From the NCBI RefSeq assembly GCF_000091045.1, contig NC_006686.1, positions 1,648,501-1,712,500 on the forward strand: a stretch of DNA of 64,000 nt, in the 5' to 3' direction. The notes below the pieces were generated by a model that made no database searches, was not told the DNA's origin, and saw nothing but the letters and a program-made list of their open reading frames with translations. Of this stretch, positions 31,295 through 46,250 are shown one piece after another. A program made the position numbers and the translations under genes. This DNA is from Cryptococcus deneoformans JEC21. Lineage: Eukaryota > Basidiomycota > Tremellomycetes > Tremellales > Cryptococcaceae. Positions within the stretch are counted from its first letter, which is position 1. Each line of letters opens with the position of its first letter.

Positions 31295-34179
31295 TTATTC
31301 ACACCCGCCGAATTTTGGTCCTTCCGCACTGGGAATGAACAAACTCCTTAAAGTCTGCACCGTCGTGAAGGCACCCACAATGGTACCAAAGACGATGAGC
31401 GTCCAATCCATAATCCGTGCTTTAGGAGTGCGAGCGCAAGCTTTCAAATGGAGCATGGGTGGATAAATGAAACACAAGGGGATACTGTTATTCGAGTCAG
31501 TCAACGATTGCAAGTCAAGAGAAGCAAAATCCTAGACCTACCAAGCGAAACTGCCAATCAACGCCACAAACTTGTCCAATTCATTAGACCCGGCCCAAGA
31601 CAGCAAAGAACAGAAGATAACTGTACAGGACCTGAACACATTCTTTTGCCACTTGACCGAGGGGTTGTGCTTGCCTGATTTGGAAAAGAGACCGTTCTCC
31701 ATGATACGCACGGCTGGGAAGAGTTGGAGGGGGGAAGAGAGGAGGATGGCAACAGAATCTATGGAACAAGTCAATACCGTGATTGGTCAAACTAGAATAA
31801 GGAATGGACATACACAAAAATTGAACGGCCTGAACAAACTTGTCATCTTGAGGCAAGTTGACAATGACGACAGTCTGGATGTCACTCCCGTATGCAGCGT
31901 AGGACATGACACCAGAACCAGCAAAGAGGATGGCGACGCAGAACATGACACCTGATAAGACACGAGGGAATTTTTGAGGTTCACGCATGGATTCAGTGAT
32001 AGGAATGACACTGTACGATTGTCAGTTTCGATGTAATGACCATGGGGGGCAAAACGTACAGGCCAATACCCTCGAATGCAAACACAGCGGTACCAATCAA
32101 TAAAGGGAAGCTCTGCTTGTTAAAAAGCGCAACGTCCGCAACCCCATTCTTGGACAGAACCGAGATCTCATTACCGCCAATGTAAATGACTACTTGCCAT
32201 CAGCTTTGCTTCACTTGGAGCTCGGACAGACAAACTTACTACCAATAAGGATAAATGCATCCGCGATCAATGCAGTACCCGAAAGCTTGGCCAAGTTTCT
32301 GATCATAGAAAGTGGCATAAAGACGATAAGTTGGGCAAAGATGAGGTATTTGACAGGGATAAAGGTTCGACAGTTGCTAACCGCCATTATGAATGCCTGA
32401 AGGTTCTCAGCAATGAAAATGGAGTAGGCTAAGAGACACTGTTAGTAAAGGCCTTCGATCAAAAAAGCATGGGGACCTCACCAGCAACAAAACCGATTTG
32501 GGATACAGTAATTGAAGTCAAAATGATCAGTCTCATGTTATTTCCGTACAACTCTCCGCCGATATCACCAAATGATCCAGGGACCTTCATGTACGCCTGA
32601 ACGAGAAGCAAAAATGACCAGAGGGAGATACCGGCAATAGCAAGCATGACGATGGACGAGAAAAGGATACCACCATTGAAAAAGGCTTTGCCCATGAACA
32701 GAATACCGGTACCGACAAAACCTTTTAAAAGCTTCAAGGATGTCAGTCACCATTCGTAGAGCTCATGGAAGATAGAAAATTGATTCACCATGAGCACAGC
32801 CTGAGTGACACTCGCCGTTCCCTGATTATGCCCAGACTTTGTCCTACGATGCCTACTCAACGATCGTTTGGTTGAACCCAGCAATGGTGCCCTCTCTCCA
32901 CGAGCGATTTGTCCGGCTTCTTCTCCGCCAGCAGGGAATGGTCGGCGAGCATAAGCAGAAGAAGACGAGGCGTCCTCGGGATAGGATTCTTCGTCTTCTT
33001 CCAGCACGTCTTCGTCTTCGTTCAAATCTTCACCCGCCTATCGAAAAGATCAGCTTTGTTCTTCATTTATTTGGCAATGGCGAGGACATACAAAGTGGCC
33101 ATATAGAAACAAGAAGTCCACTACATTCCTGACCATGTCAGGCGCCTCCAACCCCTGCTCTTGCGCACGGTTCACCACAAAGTTCCGTCGGAAACCTCCA
33201 GGCTCTTTGATATGCGCCAAGTGTGGATCAAGGATGGTCGAACGGTCGACTGGGACGTGTGAAAAAGAGGCGGAGCGGACGGGGCGTGTGCGGTGGTCGT
33301 GTTGCCATTTGTAAAGATCATGTCTAAGGATATGATCAGCGATTGATTGTATGGGAAGAAAAAAAAAACCTACGTAACATCTCCACCGGGCGCGTCATAA
33401 GGGATAGGGAACTGATCAGAATCATCCTTAGGGTGGGCATCAATACTTCCATATCCACTAACTCCGCTCTCCCCAAGAATGTCGTCAAACTCGGCCCTTG
33501 TCGGTGTACCTCCCATATTGATTCCAGATCCAGCTGGCGACTGTCCGCCAGGGGTGGGCGAAGAGGCGCCTCGCTCATCGGCGCTTACGAGGTGTCTTCT
33601 TAAAACACGCGCCTTTTCCTCATCTGGCACATCTGCAAGATTGGAGAAGGATGACTCGCCCGCCTTATCACCATCTTTGGGAGCAGAAGTACTAGCGGCG
33701 CCATTGCGAAGAGCGGAAGTACCAGAGTCATCGCGAGAAATTGGTGGGCGTGATAAGGAGCCTGAGCCTTGGTGAGATAAGCCTTGAGGTTGAGGGGACT
33801 CGAGGGCAGCTGTCAATGCTGAGCTCGTGGTTTGTGTTTGGGGGATAGTCTTATTCCCGATCAAACTATCACTCGAGTCCTTTGAGATAATTTTTTCCTT
33901 TGATATACTCTGTCTCCTTGATTTAGAATTCTCCATCCCAACCACCGAAGACGCAGGTCTGAATGATCCCGCAAATGACCTAGGGGGCCCAGTTGAAGAC
34001 ATGGAAGCTCGAGAAGGGATATTCGGCACAGGGGGTGTACCACCGGAGTTCGTACTCGGAGAGTTACGGGAGATGGAAATCGAGCGGGGCTTGACGGTAT
34101 TGCCATTGCTGTTAATGTTGGGTTCAGCACCACTCATGGATGGCGTGGATGACTTTTTTGGCGGTTGTTTGGGAGGCAT
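31295..34179 (-). CDS. vacuolar amino-acid exporter, AVT3/AVT4 type (AAAP family)
   Basis: Transporter releasing neutral amino acids from the vacuole, by analogy with yeast Avt3/Avt4. The start is ATG 34179 (MPPKQPPKKSSTPSMSG). A disordered Ser/Pro-rich N-terminus of about 270 residues is followed by a cytosolic segment ending in the family motif VTQAVLM|LLKGFVGTGILF, split by an intron. About eleven hydrophobic helices follow, including KAFFNGGILFSSIVMLAIAG, YLIFAQLIVFMPLSMIRNLA, AVFAFEGIGLCVIPITESM and VMSYAAYGSDIQTVVIVNLP. The protein ends at TGA/31295. Many exons; I placed introns by continuity of helices and did not verify every junction. The long N-terminal extension is normal for the Avt3 class. 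Confidence 0.88.
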
Positions 34180-35800
34180 GTCCGGTGTATAGTGACTTAT
34201 TTACACTTCGAGGAGGATTACTGGTGTAGAAATATTTAAGTTAGATGTTGGATGATAGAAGAAAGAGGAAGAATGGCGATTTGAATGAAAAGATAACGCA
34301 CGAGACCACGTTCCATAATAAACGACGAATCCGAAGCTGATCAATTCACAACAAATCTGGAAGTGCATTTAGGCGTCAATGCAGATATCATCCGGAGCAA
34401 CTAGTCATACAGCCTTAATAAATAAATTCCCATGTAGGTTTACACATTTCATCTTCTTAAGTGTATGCATAGGACCGAAGAACTCCAGAAAAGAAGGGCC
34501 GATCCATCGCCATATGAATGATGACGACCTCGGTAAATCCAATTGTCGGCTGAGTCCGACATGCCTGGTGCGGCTTTTGCGGTGTTTGCTTGGATAATCA
34601 TTCGCCTCAGCAGTCGATATGGTTTTAATCCTTGCATAGGAGGCCCATTCGTTGTACATAGAATTCATGATCGACAGAGGCCTCTCCTTTTGATACTGTG
34701 AGCTCTGACTTATCATGGACGGATCAGGACCATCTACTACATGTTACCTTACCTGTCTTGAAAGCCACCATCATGTTGGCTCCTTTATAATAGCATTGCT
34801 GGCGGCCGAACCCCCTACTACTACGGATATCTTTGTCTGTCCCATTTCGCAATCCCGTCAGTCTCGACCCATCATCTGGCATGTAAGCACGACACATAAT
34901 TTCGTGAGAACTACTTAAGACTAAGGCTCGCTGCCAAGAGAACTGTCTTGTGACATCGCTATATATTGACCTGCCGCCAGTTTGCTCTTCTGTGGCCGTA
35001 CGCTGGGAAAAGAAAAATATTACTCGTAAGGCTTAATAACTTTTCACAGCGTTAAAGGAACGACGAGCAACAGAAATGGCTGTGAAGGAGGATCAGACGG
35101 TACAAATATGGAAGGTGTCTCTCAATAAGGCATAGCCTGCTAGCTGCTGCCAGTCATGCGAAATTCTGCGCTTTGAGATATAGATATCAACTTTTTTACG
35201 ACAGTTTCTGACCCAGAGTGGCGCCCAAAGTAGAGTTGTCATATATAAACTTTCCTAAACTTTCCTTTTTTCTGAAAGTGTTCCCCCTTCTCGTTAGCCA
35301 TAAGTGGTTTATATATAGCCAGAGAATATATTCCATGCGATTTTACATTGGAAGACTTAGGTTAAACGAAGCACAAGAAGGCTTTTTTTGACACCTCTTT
35401 CGGTCGCCTTTCGTTTGCCAAAATCATCACCACCGCTTGCCACCACGTCACAACAAGCTTCACCACTGCTGGTGGGCAGGCTTCATCGTTCTTTCATTCC
35501 TCTATCTTCAGAAGGCAATCAACCTGTTCCGAAAACATGCTCCTCGTCCTCTCTCCTTCCGACGCGGATCTTCCGAGAATACTTGCATCCATAGAATTGC
35601 TTGCGGAACGGGGGTGAATCGGAGCAAGTCGCATTGGCTAAAAGTGGTTCGACGGTTTGAGATAGTTGTTTTTGATGCGTGCCTGGGATCGACGCGATCC
35701 TCAACGAACCAAAGATGAGAGTTCAAAATGCATTTCCTCATTCCATTCTTGCTCTACGTCCACATTTATTCTCTAAAAACCACGAAAAAATACCACAAAG
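34180..35800. other. divergent intergenic region between AVT and ERG1
   Basis: 1.6 kb with no supported gene. It holds the diverged copy (34974-35022 and 35041-35065) of sequence also found near 30.3 and 30.7 kb. T-rich and CACC-containing sequence closer to ERG1 includes ATCATCACCACC near 35425, but I see no exact sterol-regulatory element. Confidence 0.4.
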
Positions 35801-37599
<1,799 letters not shown>

Positions 37600-37959
37600 A
37601 GAGCGTAGATTTACATAGAAATTTTGAAGCTTGGCTCATGGAAGGCAACGAGCTTGAAGAGTTAATTGATGGATTTTGGAACAGCATCTTCAATTATGTC
37701 TTAGGTCTAGGGTTTTCTTTTCAGATTTGCATGTACTATGTCTTGTTAAAAAATTATAGCACGAAAGAGAAGGTGTAACAGGCTGAGCCGGGCGTAAACG
37801 AAGCAATAGCGGCGACCGGAAAAAGGGATAGTTAAGGTGTTAATTAAGACTACCCGACTCGTTCTGTTCGCCGCTTCTCTCCAGTTTTTTTTTTTTTGGT
37901 TTAGTTTTTTTCTAGCTGCAACCTTGCATTCTTTTTTTTCCCCTACATCCACATACAAA
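37600..37959. promoter_or_regulatory. HIS4 promoter and leader
   Basis: 360 bp between the ERG1 stop and HIS4 start, ending in long T and C tracts (37886-37945) typical of strong fungal promoters. I looked for exact TGACTC Gcn4-type sites and found none. Confidence 0.45.
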
Positions 37960-40685
37960 ATGAGCACTCCCCCTTTCCTCCCCCTTGTCACCTCGCAGGA
38001 CACCACTCTCCTTCCCTCTCTCGCTCTTATCACCCCTGTCCTCATCCCCTCCGACCACCTCGAACAAATCCGCCAATCATTGCCTGCAAATGCGTCATAC
38101 TACGTCCAAGCAAACGACAACGACGACTTAATCGCTCTCCTCGACGGTGGCGCCGAGAAGCTCGTCGTTACCCCCCAACAATTAGGGGCTGGTGGCGCGG
38201 GTATCCCCAAGGAAAGACTTATTCTCCAAGTCTCTGAGGAAGAACTTTCTACTTCCAAGCGTTTTGCCCAGCAGACTGGTGGTATCCTCATCATCTCTTG
38301 TGTCCCTCACAATGCCAAATCGCTCGCGCTCCCTGGCGTGGACGTCTTTCTCCAACTTCCTGAAGTGCAACCTCTTCGGATCTTAAACCTCATCAGATCC
38401 TCTCGCCCTTCTTCCTACGTCATTCCTTCTTCATACCTTTCCATTGAGTCCTCCACTACCGCCGAGAAAATCTCCATTCCCGAAGCCTTCCTTGCCCCTA
38501 TCATTTCTGACCGCCCCGATGGTCTTTTCCCCACTATCGTGTCCTCTTACAGCCACTCTACCACCCCTCTTGGTTTGGTCTACTCTTCCATTGAAAGCGT
38601 CAAGGAGTCGATCCTTACACAGAAGGGCGTTTACCAATCTAGAAAGCACGGTTTATGGAGGAAGGGCGAGACTAGCGGTGCGGTGCAACAGGTCACCGGC
38701 ATCAAGCTCGACTGTGATAATGATGCTTTGATCTTTGAGGTTGTCCAGCACGGTTCTGGTTTCTGCCACCTCCCTCAATCAACATGTTTTGGTAACCTTT
38801 CCGGTATCGCCAAGCTCTCCGACACCCTCACGTCCCGTCTTGCTTCTGCTCCCGAAGGCTCCTACACCAAGCGACTTTTCACAGATGAAAAGCTTTTGAG
38901 AAGCAAGATCATGGAGGAAGCCGAGGAGCTCTGTGACGCCCAAACTAAAGAAGAGGTTGCGTTTGAGGCGGCTGATTTGGTCTACTTTGCCTTGACAAGA
39001 TGTGTCAGCAAAGGCGTGAGCTGGAGAGACGTTGAGGCAGCTTTAGACAAGAAGGCGTTGAAGGTGACAAGAAGGAAGGGTGATGCCAAACCCAAGTGGG
39101 AGGAAAAGACCAGAGAGGTTGTAAATGAAAACGGAGAAGCCAAACCTACCGTCCCCGAACCAACCAAGCTTCCCGAGACCGAGTCTGAAGATGTCCCTAT
39201 CAAGATGCGAGCCGTTACCCTCTCTACTCTCTCCGTCCTTGAGCAAAAAGACCTTCTCCTCCGACCCGTTCTCAACTCACTGGCCATGATTGACAAGGTC
39301 AAACCCATTGTCGAGCGCGTCCGACAGGAAGGCGACGCCGGTTTGAAAGCCATGACCAAGCAATTCGACCGTGCCGATCTTTCATCCAACGTTCTTCTCC
39401 CTCCCTTCGAGACCCCAGGAGAAGATGTACTGCCCAAGGATGTGAGAGAAGCGATTGATGTAGCGTACAACAATGTCAAAGAATTCCACCAAGCTCAAAA
39501 CGAAAAGGAGCCGCTTGTGGTGGAGACTATGCCTGGCGTCACTTGTTCTCGATTCGCTCGACCCATCGCCCGAGTTGGTGTCTACGTACCCGGTGGTACT
39601 GCCATCCTCCCTTCTACGGCTATTATGCTCGGCGTCCCTGCCCAAGTTGCCGGCTGTAAAACCATTGTCCTCGCTACCCCTCCCCGACAAGACGGATCCA
39701 TCTCCCCTGAAGTTTTGTACGTCGCCAAGCTTACGGGTGTTACTTGTATCTTGAAGGCTGGTGGTGCTCAGGCTGTAGGCGCCATGGCCTATGGAACGGA
39801 TGAGGTTCCCAAGGTGGATAAGATCTTTGGTCCTGGTAACCAGTGGGTTACTGCGGCCAAGATGTTGGTGCAGAATGATACGGATGCATTGGTAGCTATC
39901 GACATGCCTGCTGGTCCATCCGAAGTCCTTGTAAGTTATATCTACTCCTGTTTCCTCTTCCTCTGCCAGGGGACACATTGTGGCAAAACTAAGCGATATG
40001 TAACAGGTCATCGCCGACTACACTGCCAACCCCGTCTTCGTTGCTTCCGACCTCCTCTCTCAAGCCGAACACGGCGTCGACTCCCAAGTCATCCTCCTCG
40101 CCATTAATCTCACCCCTGAGCACCTCGCTGCTATCGAAGCCGAAATTGATCGACAAGCCCGGGCGCTCCCCCGCGTCAAGATTGCGAGGGAGGCGATCAA
40201 GAAGAGTGTCACCGTTGAGGTCAAGGATTTGGAAGAGGCTGTCAAGTTTAGCAATGAATATGCTCCTGAGCACTTGATTTTGCACCTTGAGAAGGCGGAA
40301 GAGGTTGTGGCTGAGATTGAGAATGCGGGTAGCGTGTTTGTTGGTCCTTTCTCTCCAGAATCGTAAGTCTTGCCATCTATCGCTTAAAGCATTTATACAC
40401 TCAAACTGGCCCCGGGACAAATGCTAATGCTCCTTTTCCTTTAATTCATCTAGATGCGGTGATTATGCCTCTGGTACCAACCACACCCTCCCGACGAACG
40501 GTTTTGCTCGTCAATTCTCTGGTGTCAACACTCTTTCTTTCCAAAAACACATTACTTCCCAGATCGTCAGTGCGGAAGGGCTGAAGAAGTTGGGTCCGTA
40601 TGTTATCAGGTTGGCTGAGAGGGAAGGGTTGGAGGCGCATGCGAATGCTGTGAGGGTTAGGTTGGCAGAGTTGAACAAACAATAA
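37960..40685 (+). CDS. HIS4: trifunctional histidine biosynthesis protein HIS4
   Basis: Fusion of phosphoribosyl-AMP cyclohydrolase, phosphoribosyl-ATP pyrophosphatase and histidinol dehydrogenase (steps 3, 2 and the last two of the pathway), cytosolic. Exons 37960-39930, 40007-40362 and 40454-40685 give 852 residues. The cyclohydrolase shows [20 protein letters not shown] with CHLPQSTCF. The pyrophosphatase shows [12 protein letters not shown]... EAADLVYF. The dehydrogenase shows [37 protein letters not shown], and [20 protein letters not shown] carrying the zinc and catalytic residues. The reading frame is open upstream to 37837, but the first ATG is 37960. All three domains look intact. 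Confidence 0.96.
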
Positions 40686-41533
40686 AGACTGGGAAAGAGA
40701 GGCGATCAAAAAAGAGTAGTTGTGTTATCCGATGTAGCAGTAGGGGTTTTTTAATAGATGTGTTTTGCATTGAATGTTTCTTCCGTTTAGTATAGAGGTT
40801 CAGAGTATGGCACGCAATATACATATTTATGCTCATATCTGACGGAGGACTAAATTTGTGCGATAAACTTACAAATATAATAGAACATAAGGACAGTAAG
40901 ACAGAATGAGAAGTGTCACTGTACTCGTACCTGTTAATGTGTCCTCAGTTTGATTTGTCCACTATCATTGCAGAACCGTTCACGATGTGTTCCAATGATT
41001 TTTAACCAATCCGACGTGTGAAGCAATTCGACCGGCTTGGATGTAGGTGATTCACATTAAAGAAGAAGGAAAAGTCGTCGGATAAGCGTCCGGACATACA
41101 ATTATCAAGTACGAGTAGTGTAACAGCTTACATCCGTAAAAGACTCCACTATTGTCACCATTGTGCTCTCACTCAGCGGTTCGAACATCCATGCCCAGCC
41201 CCACAGTTTCGTGAACTCCGATGCCTTACCACTCGTCGTACGGACGGGACAGGGGGCTATATGAATGATGAAGGCTATGGCCATAGGCGAAGGCTTTGAG
41301 ACTTGCCCTTTATGTATTGGAAGTACATAATCTCAAATCATTTGGGCTATGCAACAATCCTGTCTAAGCTTAGGTGAATTTTAAGTGTATCTGAGGCCCT
41401 CGTTAAGTGTAAAGCATACAGTAATACAAATACATCGATCCACCAACAAAAGCCCAAAATGTTAAGAAAATGAATCTAACAGCAGATGCCATTCCACAAC
41501 AATCTATTCTCTTCTAAACCCTCAGTAATGTTT
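40686..41533. other. convergent 3' region between HIS4 and a KRE6-like gene
   Basis: 850 bp, AT-rich, with no open frame of note. Larger than needed for two 3'UTRs, but I see no further feature. Confidence 0.45.
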
Positions 41534-43833
41534 TCAACATGTATCTATCAAGGAATTTTTCTAGAACATGTCAGTCTATAATGCAAGCACGTCGGAAAGC
41601 TGACGAAGTACTCACCGGTATGGTATACCCTGCATCTTCCCATGTAGTAAGGTTGGGATTGCTATACGCATTTAAATGATTCTCGATGTACGCGGCCGTC
41701 GGCCTATCTTTCGGATCACATCCAACTTTTCCTTCTGACCGTTGGTACACTCTTATATAGTCGACCAGCATTTCCATGGGCGTTATAAGGTGGTTAAAGT
41801 CTACAGATTGGAAGCTTTCCGACATGCCGAAATTGATGATCTGCTCGGCGATAGTATGTTAACGTTGAGGTGTTGAGGAGGAAATAAAAGCTGGACATAC
41901 CATGGCCATCGGCTCTTCTGAAATCAGACGTTGTCCAATGCCCATTGATTCAACAGCACCAACAGCGGCGGGGTACATTGTCCATGACTTTTCGCCGTTT
42001 GCAACCCATGTGATGTGCCCAGAATCCCTGTCCTCGGGGTTCGAAAAGTACTCAAAACCTAAACATCTGTAAGTCACAGACCAAAAGTTGCTAGAGACCA
42101 ATATATTCACCGTAAACGCCAAAGCCACCGCTAGTCCCCACGTAGTTCGCGCTATCGATATAAGTCAAAGACGAAACCGCTTCTTGATATACTGAACCCA
42201 GATAGTCGTTGTACTCTGTATTTTTTGTGTCGTATATAATACCGCCTTTGGATGAGTTGTCATAGTGGTACCCTTCATCAAACTATTTTGCATTAAGACA
42301 GAGATTCTCAAAAGGTGATTTGAAGACTTACAGGAGCCATTTGGGCACTCTGACTGACAGCGCCGCGCTTAACTGTCATGTCAACCACAGCTTCCAGTAC
42401 ATCGATTTCCGGGACGCCCCGCCCATACGAAACGTCCGGTCCTGCGTGATCTTCGCCCTTGCAGGTACAGGCAGACATTCGCTGACCAGGTAGACTATGA
42501 TACTATATCAGTGGTCTGCCGATCATCCTCAAACAATCCTCACTTACTATGAGATAGGACCATCGTTTGCCCCCGAAGTCAATGCGCCTTCCGGTCCTGT
42601 CCCCTCTGGATTCGTCTGATTGGCCAACGTCCCATAATCACACGAATCGTATGAATACGGCCATGTTCCGTCTGTCGTCGCTCCATACCCTGGCCTCCCT
42701 AAGTTACCCATCATCCATACGCCTGGCCAAAAACCAGGGACTTTATGGTCACCAGGAAGAGAAACGGAAACTTCAATGTAGACAGAATACTGGAAACAGA
42801 TTTGGTTCCATGATTGAAGCATCCCAGACTTAAAGTTGAGATCGTGGATGGGTTCTTGGGTCATAGTGATGACAAGCTTTCCGTCTCTGGTTGTTATAGC
42901 TGATGGGTCATACCACTCTAGATCACCTGTGGGCCAATAGTGAAGATCACTGCTCGCTTTGTCAGTCTATGACCCTCTGCCCTATCTTTAGAAAAAGCAC
43001 TTACACACCCGTCCAGAACGGATCGTCGCCTGGGAAGAATGTTCTGCCTTCCTTCTCGAATTCATCCGAAAATACCAAATTGTACGGCTCCCCATCGAAT
43101 CCCGTTCTTGTATATGCGCTTTCAGGAGTATCCTTGTCTATCGCCATAGCAAAGTTCTCGATATATGGAATTTGTCCAGTAGAGTTGATGCCTCCGAGGT
43201 TGAACGCGCCGTTGGCACTCAGACTTTTCTCCGTGTAGTATGTAATGACCGGATATCCGAGGAAAAGAGTCAAGAAGCAAATGAGAAGTATGATAAGGCA
43301 CCCGATGTTCACTAGTCCTCGGAATGTAAACATCGTTCCGCGGTCATACTTGACATATCATCAGCTCCTTATATCATCAGCTCCTTAGATAGCAATTTGA
43401 CCCACCTTGTCCTTTTGGGGATCAGGACTGTGCATCCAATCGTCGTCCTCTCCATCGTCCTCTGCGTCGACCATCATAATTTTCAATCCCGTAGGGTTAC
43501 CATGCTCCAGGTCCTTCAACTTACTATCCGTACTTGTACTGGTAAAGCTGATGCCACTGTCTGTCCGACTAGGTCCCGGACGAGGGGTATAGCACTCATA
43601 TTTTGTCAGAGTCGCAAGAGTAGATCGACGTGCAGCAATTGGTGAAGCAGAGATCTAACAAGATAGTCAGCTGTCCTTGCTTTATTGACTGTCCAAATGG
43701 GACCGAAAAGAGGGATTCACGACACGATATCTGACTGGGGATATTCTGGGAAGCTTTACAGGAGAGGAAGTTTTTACACCGGGACTACTCGGGTGGGAGC
43801 GAGGACATCATAGGGCACTCGTTGGTAAAACAT
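41534..43833 (-). CDS. KRE6/SKN1-like beta-glucan synthesis protein (GH16), copy 1
   Basis: Type II membrane protein of the secretory pathway needed for beta-1,6-glucan in fungi. The start, inferred by aligning to copy 2, is ATG 43833 ([18 protein letters not shown]), then an intron, then [13 protein letters not shown]. After an acidic cytosolic part, exon 3 begins [11 protein letters not shown] and a single transmembrane helix ([20 protein letters not shown]). The lumenal GH16-like domain contains [40 protein letters not shown], the active-site motif PEIDVLE (E-x-D-x-x-E) and WYQ-like C-terminal strands ending [10 protein letters not shown]. The last exon is tiny (KNSLIDTC, stop at 41534). 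About nine exons. Paralogous to the gene at 51-53 kb with the same intron layout. Confidence 0.9.
43355..43386. repeat. 16-bp direct repeat filling an intron
   Basis: ATATCATCAGCTCCTT occurs twice in a row and makes up more than half of the 57-bp second intron of KRE6-like copy 1. Confidence 0.8.
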
Positions 43834-43997
43834 GGCTGAGGTAGTTTATGATACGTTATCGTTTCCTGCAAAATAGAAAAGAAGGCGCTATAACTGGATT
43901 TTTATTGTATTTTGAATGGTAATGGGTGTTGATGCGACGACAGTAAAACACAGCCCAGTGATCGTATTGCTATCACAGATCAAGTGCCGAGGGCTGG

Positions 43998-44024
43998 GCC
44001 GGCTGAGCCGGCTGAGCCGGCTGA
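43998..44024. repeat. GCCGGCTGA tandem triplicate
   Basis: Three exact 9-bp units about 165 bp upstream of the KRE6-like copy 1 start. Each contains the palindrome GCCGGC. Confidence 0.85.
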
Positions 44025-46250
44025 GTATGCAATCGCATACTCGTCAACCTCACGACCCTCATACAACGGCAGCAAGAGAAGGCAGAGCTTTCCACATTGC
44101 TTATTTGTCGAGTGTTTCTATACAGGAACGGGCCAACCACAGAAGAAAACGACGTCCAAATCCCTGACTACGACTTGAAACTCACATGTTTTCTTTCTCC
44201 CTGTATCATCGTGCTTGATGTATATCTGTCATTATGCTCTAGCATTCCAAGCGCACTTCTTCAATGTTAGGTTCTGGCGAGGAGAGAAAGAATGGTGTAG
44301 AGTAACTCTTGACAGGGTGAAGATAGATGTGTTGGAAAGTACCGAACAGTGCAAAGAAGATATCAGTGAACTGGATTGATTGTTGGCTGTTTTGAAGTTG
44401 AATGCTGGAAATGGGGTGAATATGGTACTGTCCTCGATAAGGAGAAATCCAGATCAGATACGATAGCTGCTGGACACGATTTATGTTGGATACCGTCGAA
44501 CGAAGAGGGAACATATCTAAGCTTTAGTATCTTTCCCCAGCTATTCTTTTACCAAATGGCGCGACGTTGTCCTCATGAGTGGAACACTACTGTACAATAA
44601 CGATAAACAACTTACGACTCTCTGGGCTTAAAAATGAGGGGCAGGAAATGCGCCACGGGCACGAGTCCAGAACTTCTTGTCATCTTCATAGAGTCCATCA
44701 TATTCCAACAGTCAGTGTCTAGTTATCGGAGCATGTCGGTCCGACTTCTTGTGTCAAGAGTTGGGGAAACAAAAAGAAAAGTAGCCGACGAAGGCGAAGA
44801 CGCGCGTCCTGCAGTGTTTGTTTGGAATGTGGCGTACTTGTGGTTTAAGAACGGTTGTCACCGATAGGTTAATTACCCTTGATATGGACCAGTTAGTCCT
44901 GGTACCTGACTCTCGTTTCCCTCCTTCTATCTGCTTTCTGCGTCTACTGCCTAGTGCCTGTTGTCTGGTACCTCTGCCGATTAATCGGCTGATGAGATCT
45001 GGCGGAATGAAAGTTGAGGCTTGAAGTTTAAAGGTGTTGTTTGTTGGTTTGTCAATCAAGGGTAATTAGTTAGCAGCCAAGATAGTATTAGATGGTGCCC
45101 TTCTTTATATTACTTCGGTACGGCCAGACCAGCGGTAGAACGCGCCCAATGGATTCTGAAATAGAAGTGCGAGGAGTCAGGTGGGCGGAGAGGACGGAAA
45201 AATGCGCCCAATGATGGGGTTCCACATCCCCCTTCTGCTACTACTTTCATGCGCTTCCTGTAGAGTCAAAGTTACGAAACTTTGCGGAAGATACTCTTTT
45301 CCTTGCCTTCTATATGTCTCCTCCTCAAGACGTTTTGCAGCTCGGGGTCTGCCAAGAAAGAGTCGCGGGTATGGAAGGTGACGATAGGCAGCGCAGCATG
45401 TAATGTGACGGTTTGTTGTCGGCAGAGCTTAAGGTAGAGGATTGGAAAGTAGTGTAGATATGCAAAGATGAGATTATACGGAAAAAAGGAGTTTTTGCTA
45501 TCTACGCAGCAGTAAACAACACAGCTTTCAAGCATTACGTTGTTGATAGCAACTCCTAATAACCCTACTATAGTGATAAGACAAAATTATAATCGCCTGC
45601 TGTCGACTCACAGTTGATTTCTTTTTTCTCAGCCTTCGCCAGCAGTATGGCGGGATACAAGCTTCGATGAAAACTTGTCATTTCTTGTCGCTGTCCTGCA
45701 GCCTCGATGAAGAAGAAGAGCCATACACCGATTCCTCTACACATTTTCAGTCTTTCGACCCTCGTCCGACTGGCGACTGGCTTTTAAGATGCGGCCACGA
45801 AAGTGCTATACAGGGCACGACGACACTCATGTTCCATTAATTGAAATCCGCCTTTCGAAAATTGTTAGCCAAATTCCCCAGACCATGCTTAAAATGAAAC
45901 TTTTTGCGAATGGAGTCCAGCGCCGAGGCCGATGAGAAACTCTGAGCCAAATTAAGGCCAAAAATTGGGTTTGAAAGGAAAAGGCCCCTCCGCCGACGAG
46001 CCTTCTGGAGGACCTTCGCCGAGCGTACATGCATAAAGGACGCAGTTTGTTGACCAAATCCGATTTCAAAGCTCATAATGGATAACCACTGATAGCAAGA
46101 GAACGGGGAAATGGAAGCGGATTTTCTATGCTTTCCATTTCTGGGAGAGATGGAACGATGTATGTGAACACTTAATTAAGACATCCCTCAGAAATGTCAG
46201 ACGGTTTACCATGGAGAGAAAATGCGAAAAACACATCGACTCTCAACTAG

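Noticed and set aside
35415..35445. Possible sterol-regulatory element before ERG1 (ATCATCACCACC)
   Set aside because: Does not match the fungal SREBP consensus at enough positions; kept only as a remark.
37837..37959. N-terminal extension of HIS4 with a hydrophobic stretch
   Set aside because: The frame is open but has no ATG before 37960; the apparent hydrophobic segment is the T-rich leader.
41175..41200. GGTTCGAAC resembling a tRNA B box
   Set aside because: No matching A box, acceptor stem or T-stem pairing could be found around it.
45827..46076. Two overlapping 80-codon minus-strand frames
   Set aside because: Neither shows a domain, and both remain open together, which is typical of chance frames.
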